Positions 1 to 5,454 are shown, numbered from the stretch's first letter. The stretch: DNA of 5,454 bases from Candidatus Zhuqueibacterota bacterium 4484_87 (GCA_002085355.1 NATN01000259.1:1-5454); one strand, 5' to 3'. Notes: a model not told the origin generated them from the letters alone. Numbers and translations are program-made.

Positions 1-133
1 AGACAGGTCGCTAGAGGAACTTCAGAGATGGACAGAGAAGAATAGAAATAGAAGTTCTCTGACTTACTCGGTGGTTCCTCTAGTGAACAAAGTGAACGGG
101 TGGTGAAAATTCTTGTTTATATTTTTTATCGAA
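1..133. repeat. Non-coding tail with inverted repeat (11-20 / 74-83)
   Basis: This stretch lies downstream of the amidohydrolase gene and holds no gene I can support. CTAGAGGAAC at 11-20 and GTTCCTCTAG at 74-83 are a perfect 10-bp inverted repeat, extendable outward by about three pairs if one G-T pair is allowed. Inside it, CAGAGAA (33-39) can pair with TTCTCTG (55-61). AGTGAAC occurs twice, at 82-88 and 91-97. No T-run follows the stem on the minus strand, so it is not a classical intrinsic terminator of the upstream gene. It could be an RNA structure protecting the 3' end, a degenerate intergenic repeat, or the edge of another mobile sequence beginning outside the window. Confidence 0.5.
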
Positions 134-1183
134 CTAATTGCCTTTGGTTGACTCGATCAGGCGATGCGCATTGTTGTAGAAAATATCTTCAATATCCGCC
201 GGTGAGAGTCCGGTGCGTTCCGCGGCAACTCGCATGGCTTCAATAATTTCGTACATAAAGAAGGTGAAGGTGTCGGACTCTTCTTTGGAAACCTCACGCA
301 TGTGAGGGTCGTTGGACACATCGCCATAGGCCCCTTTAGCAATGAGATTTATGTATTTGCCGTTTTCACATATCCGTTTCATCCGCATTCTGCTGATAGG
401 CTCATCACTGCCGAAAAGAATCCGTTTCGGGCCGACCGCGTTGATGAGTTGTTCAAACACATCGGCATTGGTGTTGGCGGCAAGGTCAAAGACCATGTTC
501 TTCGTTTCTTTGAGCAGCTCAAAGGCATTGCCGACATCTTCCGGGCAGTAGGCTCTGCCGACATGGGCGATGATGAGTTTGACGTTGGGATAGCGCTCTT
601 CAATTTCCAGCATCTGGGCGAGATTCAGCGGGTCGCCCAGCCGTCCGGGCCTTGCAATATGCAGCAGTGCCGCCCAGCCGTTTTCGTTCAGCACCTCCAG
701 GTGATGCCGGGGCAGAAAGTCGAATATCCGTATTTCATCGACGGGAATATAGTCCGGCGCAAAGGTCAGATAAACTTTGACCCCGATGGACTTGTCCCGT
801 TTGATGGTCGCTTCAACGGTTTCTGCATCCCAATCAGGATTCGTCAGCGTTAGGAAGGGATAGTTATATTGAGCGGCAGAAGCGGAGCAATACTCGTTCA
901 TGCCTTCAATGCTGCTTTTGCTAATCACATTGCCGGGGCAGAACAACGGCGTAACCTCCTTGTCTGGGAAGTAGAGTTTATAGCCGGCAACCAGATCCTC
1001 AATGGAGTTTTCCTTGGCCACTTTGAGCGGCCAGGCCTGAATTTTTCCAGCCACACTGTCTTTCCAGTTTATGAGATGATCCAGCCAGATATGCGAATGG
1101 GGATCCAAAATCTTTTCCGGCAGAAAGTCCCGCAGGCGTTCGTCGTAAAACTTTTTGTCAACATCTTTAATTTCAAACGGCAT
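134..1183 (-). CDS. Amidohydrolase-related protein (metal-dependent TIM-barrel hydrolase)
   Basis: This 349-residue protein of the Amidohydrolase_2 type (the ACMSD/LigI/lactonase group) is probably a cytoplasmic metal-dependent hydrolase or decarboxylase. The family signature is present in order: His-x-His in DPHSHIW (H29, H31), a lysine at the end of a barrel strand in GVKVYL (K136), His in LLHIARPGR (H175), His in IIAHVGR (H207) and the metal-binding or catalytic Asp in ILFGSDEP (D260). The length is normal for a single-barrel member and there is no signal peptide. The start is supported by AAAGGAA (minus strand, 1189-1195) about six bases before the ATG; the stop is TAG. It is the last gene of the visible cluster, behind the isomerase-like gene, so a sugar-derived lactone or acid is a plausible substrate, but that is inference from context. 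Family assignment is firm; the reaction is unknown. Confidence 0.9.
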   Translation of the reverse strand: MPFEIKDVDKKFYDERLRDFLPEKILDPHSHIWLDHLINWKDSVAGKIQAWPLKVAKENSIEDLVAGYKLYFPDKEVTPLFCPGNVISKSSIEGMNEYCSASAAQYNYPFLTLTNPDWDAETVEATIKRDKSIGVKVYLTFAPDYIPVDEIRIFDFLPRHHLEVLNENGWAALLHIARPGRLGDPLNLAQMLEIEERYPNVKLIIAHVGRAYCPEDVGNAFELLKETKNMVFDLAANTNADVFEQLINAVGPKRILFGSDEPISRMRMKRICENGKYINLIAKGAYGDVSNDPHMREVSKEESDTFTFFMYEIIEAMRVAAERTGLSPADIEDIFYNNAHRLIESTKGN

Positions 1184-1203
1184 TTTAATTCCTTTATCTT
1201 TAG

Positions 1204-1335
1204 TTAGTAGTTAGAAACGTTATTAAGCAGGTTCATTCCATTGTCATAAAAAATGCCATCTCGCTGTTTATCCGAGATGCCGACCCGCTCGGCTGCATCA
1301 CGAACGACTGCGGCACATTTGAATCCAACCCGACA
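1204..1335 (-). pseudogene. C-terminal remnant of a second amidohydrolase
   Basis: The frame read on the minus strand from 1335 to the TAA at 1204-1206 encodes about 43 residues, including RDAAERVGIS and GIFYDNGMNLL. It aligns without gaps to the C-terminus of the neighbouring intact amidohydrolase (MRVAAERTGLS, DIFYNNAHRLI). There is no start codon or ribosome binding site for it. An in-frame TAA at 1336-1338 closes it upstream, and only 16 further bases separate that from the stop of the isomerase-like gene. The amino-acid match is partial and the DNA is clearly diverged, so this is a remnant of a paralogue rather than a fresh duplication of the neighbour. The simplest reading is that a full amidohydrolase gene once lay between the isomerase gene and the present amidohydrolase and lost all but its 3' end. 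Confidence 0.72.
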
Positions 1336-1354
1336 TTACCACAATGACAGATTA

Positions 1355-2749
1355 CTAGTTTATAATGACAAAATTCCAGTTCATTGACTTAGCGAAAGCC
1401 TCTGTAAGCAGGGTGGAAACATTATAACATAATACTGAATGATGCGTTCCACCGTTTTGGCTGTATTGTTTTAGAAAATCGTTTATAGGCATTTGCGGCT
1501 TAATCCAGCCACGAACGCCACTGTCGATTTTTTCGTTGCCGGCAGTATTGCATACTTCGACCGGCGCGACGATCAGGGAGAAAGTATCATCCGGTCCCGG
1601 CGCAAGGTTGATCAGTTGAGCGTTACCCGGTTTGAGGCAGCCGGATGCAATTACCGGTTCTGCCGCTGCTGAGAAGGGATATGGACGCAGTTCAAGCATT
1701 GGTTTTTCGCCTGTTAATGCTGTATTGATTTCTCCCATGTGGGACATAAATATTCTATCGCCTTCCCAGTCGGGACAGAACATTTCTGTGAAAGTGGTTT
1801 CCGGAATAACCTGAGCCAAGGCTCCGCATAATGCGGCAGTCATAACATCGCCTTCTCCGGCATAACCCAGACCACGAGACATTGCTTTGGAAACTTCCAG
1901 GAACGGCATGATGGGAAGTCCCGGTTCTCCTGTGATATTCTGGAAATTCACAGTCATGGCTGTTAATTTCTGCTCTTCCGCCCATTTCCGAACACCAAGT
2001 CCAGTAGCTTCAGTTACGGCTAATGCTTCTTGGTCAAGTGCGGGATCGTGTTGAAAACAGGCTAGATCTTTTTCTGTTTCCGCTTTAACTTCTACAGAAT
2101 CAATCTCCGGCATAAATTCAACAATTTGTTCTGAGTCGGCCGACACAACTTCCATGCCGATTTCTTTCTTGAGCAGGTCAAATGGGAGTGCGAAATCACC
2201 CATGCCTGCAAATGGTTCGCCGATTATCCCGACCTTAGCAGTTTTCATGTTCCTTGCGGCCTGACAGCCTTTAACGCATAAAACAGTCCGGTCGATTACA
2301 TCCGATTCTTTCCAATGCCCGGCTTCCAATATGAATTTTTTATCCCGGCGGATCAGTAGATTACAGAAATCCTGCACTCCATGAATACCATGATTATACA
2401 TGATTTTGTCAGAGGTCTGCCCGAATCCAAATTTAAAATCAGGTGTAGTGTCAAGAATAATTATCGGCAATTCAGTTCCGGCGACGGCATCTATTGATTC
2501 CAGTGATGGTGAATAAGCCAAATGCAATGTTACAATTGCATCTACATCAGCTTCTTCAAATTGATCTATAGCTTTCCGGAACTCATGCTTTTCTTTACAG
2601 ATTTGTGCCGCACAAACATCTATATCACGGCTTCTGTATTCTGATGCAATATTTTCAGCAAAAGCTTCCATTGCATCATTATCATCCGGACAGATTTCAT
2701 CGTATAGCTTGAGGTACAGTGGTAATAACCCTATTTTTGTTTTTCTCAT
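1355..2749 (-). CDS. L-arabinose isomerase-like protein (AraA/FucI superfamily)
   Basis: This 464-residue protein is related to L-arabinose and L-fucose isomerases, which interconvert aldoses and ketoses using Mn2+. The N-terminal half (about 1-175) has the Rossmann-like start KIGLLPLYLKLYD. The C-terminal half carries the isomerase motifs: GYAGEGDVMTAAL (E299), TFTEMFCPDWEG (E322), SHMGE (H337) and GGTHHSV (H436/H437). These correspond to the two Glu and two His metal ligands known in AraA, so it is probably catalytically competent. It is somewhat shorter than typical AraA (about 500 residues) and diverged outside the motifs, so the true sugar may not be arabinose. The start is supported by AAAAAAGGAA (2757-2766) about eight bases upstream of the ATG; the stop is TAG. 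It follows the mutarotase-like gene in the cluster, now separated from it by the inserted cassette. Confidence 0.85.
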   Translation of the reverse strand: MRKTKIGLLPLYLKLYDEICPDDNDAMEAFAENIASEYRSRDIDVCAAQICKEKHEFRKAIDQFEEADVDAIVTLHLAYSPSLESIDAVAGTELPIIILDTTPDFKFGFGQTSDKIMYNHGIHGVQDFCNLLIRRDKKFILEAGHWKESDVIDRTVLCVKGCQAARNMKTAKVGIIGEPFAGMGDFALPFDLLKKEIGMEVVSADSEQIVEFMPEIDSVEVKAETEKDLACFQHDPALDQEALAVTEATGLGVRKWAEEQKLTAMTVNFQNITGEPGLPIMPFLEVSKAMSRGLGYAGEGDVMTAALCGALAQVIPETTFTEMFCPDWEGDRIFMSHMGEINTALTGEKPMLELRPYPFSAAAEPVIASGCLKPGNAQLINLAPGPDDTFSLIVAPVEVCNTAGNEKIDSGVRGWIKPQMPINDFLKQYSQNGGTHHSVLCYNVSTLLTEAFAKSMNWNFVIIN

Positions 2750-2770
2750 TATTTGTTTCCTTTTTTGTTT

Positions 2771-2824
2771 GCAGAATGATTATTTTGGGAATGATCGACA
2801 GAATCATTGCCGACAGAATCATTT
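2771..2824 (+). repeat. Left inverted-repeat end of the cassette
   Basis: Reading inward, the end shows GCAGAATGATT (2771-2781), GGGAATGATC (2787-2796), then two near-identical units, GACAGAATCATTGCC (2797-2811) and GACAGAATCATTT (2812-2824), with a 15-base period. The last unit contains the TGA stop of the cassette gene on the minus strand. The block begins 21 bases upstream of the ATG of the isomerase-like gene, immediately beyond its ribosome binding site. It is the counterpart of the repeat at 3640-3697. Confidence 0.8.
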
Positions 2825-3622
2825 CTTTTTAATTGTTTTTAGGATTATGTTATTTTTATTAAAGTTAATCCATTGAACTGTGTTGATGTTTGTATGCTTA
2901 ATTAGGCGTTTTATGTTATTCTCATAGCTTTCTGTGCTTTTGTTTATACTTGATAAATGAAAAACTGCTTGATTATCCAACAATTGCATTTTCTGCTTTC
3001 CAACAAGTTTATTTTCAAAAATAATATCTACAGTGCCTATAACATGTTCCTGTCCGCCCAAGAAATGTATTAATCCTGCATTATATAACTTACAGTCCAG
3101 ATAGGCACCCCATTCTTGAAGAAAATTACCTGTGGTATTTACTAAAGCACGGCATTTATCAGATGATTCAATGAACTGCGACAAATCAATATTCACATCG
3201 TATCTATCTTTGTGTGTAAGCGAAGTTGACACATATTCACACTCAACTGAACTGGAACGAAAGTTCAGTAGCTTGCCATGCTTTAAGCCTGTTAATAATA
3301 GGTAATTAATCAATTGTTGTTTATGTGTGTTATTTAATGCCTTGACCGCTTTTAATTCATAAACAACTCCGCTATTTAGCAGTAAATCTAATTTGTATAT
3401 TTTTCTGAAATCTTTATACGCTACAATTATTTCTACTTCTTTCTGTGCTCTTATTGAAGCTTCGTTACACTTTAGTGCCATCACTTCCTTATAAATTTTC
3501 TCATCACAAAATCTGCCCAATGTATTTTGAATATCAAAAGCAAATCCAGTTGCAATTTTATCTACAGCGTGAAATTCATCTTGCGTTTTGATAACAATAC
3601 TCTCTTTACATTTAATCCCCAT
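2819..3622 (-). CDS. GxxExxY protein, long form (PD-(D/E)XK nuclease-like)
   Basis: This 267-residue protein belongs to the GxxExxY family, whose members have a restriction-endonuclease-like fold and unknown biological function. The N-terminal domain shows TLGRFCDEKIY (E41, Y44), then D79 in YKLDLLL, the E-x-K pair in VYELKAV (E89, K91), and a Q/Y helix in HKQQLINYLLLTGLK (Q102, Y107). The D79...E89-x-K91 spacing fits the nuclease active-site pattern. The rest (about 125-263), including EWGAYLD, HFLGGQEHVIG and TVQWINFN, is a second conserved region found in longer family members and not in the short ones. There is no signal peptide. The start follows GAGAGGGG with an ATG one base beyond a nine-G run; the stop lies inside the left repeat. 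The gene is strongly AT-rich and framed by inverted repeats, which suggests acquisition. Family call is confident; actual nuclease activity is inferred. Confidence 0.85.
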   Translation of the reverse strand: MGIKCKESIVIKTQDEFHAVDKIATGFAFDIQNTLGRFCDEKIYKEVMALKCNEASIRAQKEVEIIVAYKDFRKIYKLDLLLNSGVVYELKAVKALNNTHKQQLINYLLLTGLKHGKLLNFRSSSVECEYVSTSLTHKDRYDVNIDLSQFIESSDKCRALVNTTGNFLQEWGAYLDCKLYNAGLIHFLGGQEHVIGTVDIIFENKLVGKQKMQLLDNQAVFHLSSINKSTESYENNIKRLIKHTNINTVQWINFNKNNIILKTIKKK

Positions 3623-3623
3623 A

Positions 3624-3636
3624 CCCCCCCCCTCTC
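3624..3636 (-). promoter_or_regulatory. Ribosome binding site fused to a nine-G tract
   Basis: On the minus strand GAGA is followed by nine consecutive G, one T, and the ATG of the GxxExxY gene, which itself continues GGG. GAGAGGGG is the only Shine-Dalgarno-like sequence available. Because the G-run lies between this core and the start codon, any change in run length changes the distance between them. Polymerase slippage on such tracts is well known in phase-variable genes; whether it happens here is inference. Confidence 0.55.
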
Positions 3637-3639
3637 AAA

Positions 3640-3697
3640 AAATAATTCTGTCGTCAATGATTCTGTCGAAAAATTCCCTCCCCAAAAAATCATTGCC
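3640..3697 (-). repeat. Right inverted-repeat end of the cassette
   Basis: Read on the minus strand inward, the block shows GGCAATGATTTTTTGGGG, a GGGAATTTTTT stretch, CGACAGAATCATTGA and CGACAGAATTATTT. This is the same order of elements as the left end. The segment 3640-3669 matches the reverse complement of 2795-2824 at 28 of 30 positions, with mismatches C/A and C/T. It ends just before the ribosome binding site of the GxxExxY gene, so it forms that gene's upstream region and may contain its promoter. Confidence 0.8.
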
Positions 3698-3770
3698 ATT
3701 CCACTTCGCTCCATTGCCGTCGAATACAACAGCCAATTGCCTACGGCTGCGCTGCTGTCAATCATTCTGC
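3698..3770 (-). repeat. Asymmetric outer part of the right cassette end
   Basis: About 73 bases lie between the right inner repeat and the outer GCAGAATGATT motif, with no counterpart at the left end. On the minus strand they contain GGCAATG at 3712-3718, repeating the GGCAATG that starts the inner block (3691-3697). They also contain a small potential hairpin, CAGCC/GGCTG (3745-3749 with 3730-3734, loop of ten). The outer motif at 3760-3770 overlaps the 3' end of the mutarotase-like gene and encodes its final residues. The stretch may be a subterminal recognition region or captured flanking DNA. Confidence 0.45.
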
Positions 3771-4678
3771 ACCAAATATTTCGTCTGCCAGGCAAATGTT
3801 TCCCCCGGGGCGGCCTTCACCCTTACAAATGGTTCCGGGCATATCATTAATTGCTGACAGTAAAGATGGAATCGCATCATCGGTGTATCACCTTCTATAT
3901 GCAGTCCGGTTCCGGTTTTTTTATTAACTACTCCAAAGCTGTAATTATCGTCAGGATTAAAACCAGTGAATGACCCCCAGGCAAAGCCATCATTGCCGGG
4001 AATCTGTTCACTAAATACAATGTTGTTTTCAGCAGTTGCAACCCGGCCAAAGAGTTCCTCGTCTCCTATTGCCGGTGCAAACGGCAACCTGATTTCATAG
4101 TCAGGCCCAATCGGCTCGTCATCCAGCAACATAAAATTGTGGCAATAGTGGGTTGTATCAATTGCCTTCTCTCCAATATTCTCAAATGTACGCGCAATGA
4201 CAACCCCAAGTTTATCAGCCGGCAATGATATTCGTTTTTTGTAGCAATATCCCCAACCGTTAACATTGTCGATGGTCTGAATAAATTCAACCCAATCCGT
4301 ACCACGCTCCACCTTCCACGCGCCCGGCTGCAAAATGCAGTAAGGCTTTTCAAACTGATAATCCTCATCACTCTGTTTTTCGAGAACACCAACACCGGGC
4401 TTGATAAAAATGCCGCCAATTTTCGCTTCATCATAGCCCAGCGGCCCGGGTGTGCCAAGAATACCCATGCAGAGTTCCTCGGCAGTTCCGCTGGCACGAA
4501 AATTCTTGTCATGAGTAACTTCAGAAGAACAGAGAAAAGTGTGATCTCCCATACGTATTTGATCTATCATCCCTGACCAGTCAAATCTGGAATCACGGTA
4601 ATAGCCATTCTCTGCATCCGGCAGAAAAACATCAGCTTCTATTTGCCCATTGGAGAGTCTTATTTTTGGATAATTCAT
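3758..4678 (-). CDS. Galactose-mutarotase-like (aldose 1-epimerase fold) protein
   Basis: This 306-residue protein resembles a conserved, poorly characterised group with the beta-sandwich fold of aldose 1-epimerases, commonly encoded beside sugar-degradation genes. Visible landmarks are LSNGQIEADVFLPDAENGYY (8-27), RFDWSG (31-36), GPLGYDEA (78-85), the GVGVLEK strand (95-101), KRISLP (148-153) and HYCHNFMLLDDEPIGPDY (H177, H180), where catalytic or sugar-binding His would be expected. There is no signal peptide, so it probably acts in the cytoplasm on anomers of a released sugar, or simply binds sugar. The start is supported by GAAGGG about seven bases before the ATG. The C-terminus is odd: the normal-looking end KYLV is followed by QND and TGA, all read from the cassette's terminal motif. 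Reaction and sugar are unknown. Confidence 0.72.
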   Translation of the reverse strand: MNYPKIRLSNGQIEADVFLPDAENGYYRDSRFDWSGMIDQIRMGDHTFLCSSEVTHDKNFRASGTAEELCMGILGTPGPLGYDEAKIGGIFIKPGVGVLEKQSDEDYQFEKPYCILQPGAWKVERGTDWVEFIQTIDNVNGWGYCYKKRISLPADKLGVVIARTFENIGEKAIDTTHYCHNFMLLDDEPIGPDYEIRLPFAPAIGDEELFGRVATAENNIVFSEQIPGNDGFAWGSFTGFNPDDNYSFGVVNKKTGTGLHIEGDTPMMRFHLYCQQLMICPEPFVRVKAAPGETFAWQTKYLVQND

Positions 4679-4712
4679 CTCAAACCCTTCTTGTTTAGTA
4701 ACTATTCAAGCA

Positions 4713-4745
4713 TGTGACCTCGCGAAAGAGAAGATGCAGGTCACA
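4713..4745. promoter_or_regulatory. Perfect 8-bp inverted repeat upstream of the mutarotase-like gene
   Basis: TGTGACCT (4713-4720) and AGGTCACA (4738-4745) are exact inverted copies separated by 17 bases. They are centred about 50 bases upstream of the mutarotase-like start and 19 bases past the stop of the glycoside hydrolase gene. No T-run follows, so a terminator is unlikely. The position suits an operator for a dimeric regulator, or an mRNA stem-loop in the intercistronic region. The arms begin with TGTGA/TCACA, as in CRP sites, but the spacing is too long for CRP. Confidence 0.4.
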
Positions 4746-4763
4746 CACCCTTGGATAACAACA

Positions 4764-5454
4764 CTATTTTTTTGGCATCATTCTGATGATGACTGGGTAG
4801 TCCGGGATGACCACATCTTTGAAGACGGTCTTGCCGTCTTTGACAGACGCATTGACCTTGAAGCTTTTACCGGTCATGATGTCGATGCCGCTAAAGCCCG
4901 CGTAATCGGCGGTGTCGAGTGTGACATCTGACAGCAAATCCTGGCGGTCGGAAGAACGAACCGCGTTCCAGAGCACCAGCATCACTTCGCCGGTTTCGGT
5001 ATTCTCAAACAAGTATTTTTCCACCCGGTTGAGTGACTGAATCTCCTGCCCGTCCCAGACCATGGAAGCCTCGATATATTTCCAGTTCTTGCTGTCGAGA
5101 TACCTGTCGGGATTGGCTGTTACCGCAAAGCCGTCCTTGAACAGCTTGACCGGGTCGCAGAAGAGCGAAGCCATCCGCTGAATGGTATAAAAAGCGGGCT
5201 TGGGTTCATAATTTTCTTTGGAGTGCTTGACCATCCCAAAATTTCCTTCTGGATGTTTGATTCCTCGCTTGCTTCCGGGGAAACCGTCATTCTGGAAGTC
5301 ATACTGAAAGGCGGCTTTGATTTCGTTCGCCAGATGCAGCATGAAAAACCGGGCGAGATATTTTGCCTGGGTCGCTTCGGAAAATCCCTCATATATCGAG
5401 TCGCCCTTTTTCGGCGTGCCGAGCGTTCTGCGGAAAGTCGAATAGCCAAACTCG
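4764..5454 (-). CDS. Glycoside hydrolase, clan GH-A-type, C-terminal part (partial)
   Basis: The frame is open from the window edge to the TAA at 4764, giving 229 visible residues of a protein whose start lies outside. The ATG at 5342 is internal: the 37 codons before it continue the fold. The first complete visible codon is the Glu of EFGYST, which resembles the nucleophile strand (beta-7) of retaining clan GH-A hydrolases. Next come the helix SEATQAKYLARFFMLHLANE, the strand IKAAFQYDFQNDG with EGNFGMVK, and YEPKPAFYTIQRM, which close the barrel. From about visible residue 128 on (WKYIEASMVW, VEKYLF, EVMLVLWNA, YPVIIRMMPKK) the sequence looks like the small C-terminal beta-sandwich often attached to such barrels. 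It probably cleaves plant or algal polysaccharide or oligosaccharide. GH family and substrate cannot be decided without the N-terminal half. It is the first visible gene of the cluster. Confidence 0.75.
   Translation of the reverse strand, partial: EFGYSTFRRTLGTPKKGDSIYEGFSEATQAKYLARFFMLHLANEIKAAFQYDFQNDGFPGSKRGIKHPEGNFGMVKHSKENYEPKPAFYTIQRMASLFCDPVKLFKDGFAVTANPDRYLDSKNWKYIEASMVWDGQEIQSLNRVEKYLFENTETGEVMLVLWNAVRSSDRQDLLSDVTLDTADYAGFSGIDIMTGKSFKVNASVKDGKTVFKDVVIPDYPVIIRMMPKK

Larger units (their letters stand above)
2771..3770. mobile_element. Putative inverted-repeat cassette carrying a GxxExxY gene
   Basis: The segment is bounded by GCAGAATGATT facing inward at both ends (plus strand 2771-2781, minus strand 3770-3760). 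It contains stronger inner inverted repeats (2795-2824 against 3640-3669, 28 of 30 matching). Its single gene is far richer in A+T than the flanking metabolic genes: one 60-base line in its middle counts to about one third G+C, against more than half in a line of the amidohydrolase gene. The segment interrupts what otherwise looks like a continuous sugar operon. There is no transposase or recombinase and no target-site duplication that I can see, so if it is mobile it is probably moved in trans or by recombination. The exact borders are inference; the repeats and the composition change are direct observations. Confidence 0.6.

Noticed and set aside
1..133. Intrinsic terminator for the amidohydrolase gene
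   Set aside because: The stem loop is large and no T-run follows it in the direction of transcription.
302..853. Long plus-strand open frame (183 codons) antisense to the amidohydrolase gene
   Set aside because: The opposite strand carries all amidohydrolase motifs and a good ribosome binding site; the plus-strand frame has no family features and is a GC-rich shadow.
869..1207. Plus-strand open frame over the start of the amidohydrolase gene
   Set aside because: It overlaps the coding N-terminus with the His-x-His motif on the minus strand, and no recognisable protein results.
2771..2824. CRISPR array
   Set aside because: Units are 11-15 bases with almost no spacers and mirrored copies on the far side of one gene; there are no cas genes.
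3562..3795. Minus-strand open frame crossing the right cassette end
   Set aside because: It overlaps two better-supported genes and the repeat array, and its translation shows no domain; it is open by chance.
4066..4512. 148-codon minus-strand frame inside the mutarotase-like gene
   Set aside because: It is an out-of-frame shadow of the gene with conserved GYY, RFDWSG and HxxHN landmarks.
4713..4745. CRP/FNR-type binding site
   Set aside because: TGTGA and TCACA arms are present, but they are 23 bases apart instead of about six, so the site does not match that regulator.
4764..5342. Treating the ATG at 5342 as the true start of the hydrolase gene
   Set aside because: The frame continues upstream without a stop to the window edge, and the extra residues (EFGYST and the following helix) complete the barrel; the gene is simply cut by the window.

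Overview
The window looks like part of a bacterial carbohydrate-utilisation gene cluster. Every gene runs on the minus strand, so transcription goes from high to low coordinates. The gene set is a clan GH-A-type glycoside hydrolase, a galactose-mutarotase-fold protein, an L-arabinose-isomerase-like protein and a metal-dependent amidohydrolase, all with AGGA-type ribosome binding sites. A PVC-superphylum bacterium (Lentisphaerota, Kiritimatiellota, Verrucomicrobiota or Planctomycetota) would fit the gene content and the long-form GxxExxY protein. That assignment is inference; there is no rRNA or other marker in the window.

Layout in the direction of transcription: (1) 5454-4764, the C-terminal part of a glycoside hydrolase whose frame is open through the window edge. 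(2) A short spacer with a perfect 8-bp inverted repeat. (3) 4678-3758, a mutarotase-like protein. (4) 3770-2771, an insertion-like cassette bounded by inverted copies of GCAGAATGATT, with inner inverted repeats matching at 28 of 30 positions. It carries one AT-rich gene (3622-2819) for a GxxExxY protein of the PD-(D/E)XK nuclease-like superfamily and no transposase. (5) 2749-1355, the sugar isomerase-like gene. (6) 1335-1204, a 43-codon remnant of the C-terminus of a second amidohydrolase. (7) 1183-134, an intact amidohydrolase. (8) 133-1, a non-coding tail with a 10-bp perfect inverted repeat.

The metabolic genes suggest a coherent route: a hydrolase releases sugar, a mutarotase-fold protein handles anomers or binds sugar, an aldose-ketose isomerase-type enzyme converts the sugar, and an amidohydrolase acts on a product such as a lactone or acid. 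The substrates cannot be read from the sequence.

The most interesting part is the cassette. It sits between the mutarotase-like gene and the ribosome binding site of the isomerase gene. Its terminal motif supplies the last codons and stop of the mutarotase-like gene, and its other end supplies the stop of its own gene. Its start codon lies directly behind a run of nine G. Removing the cassette on paper joins the mutarotase frame to a TAATG stop/start overlap with the isomerase gene, consistent with insertion into a tightly packed operon.
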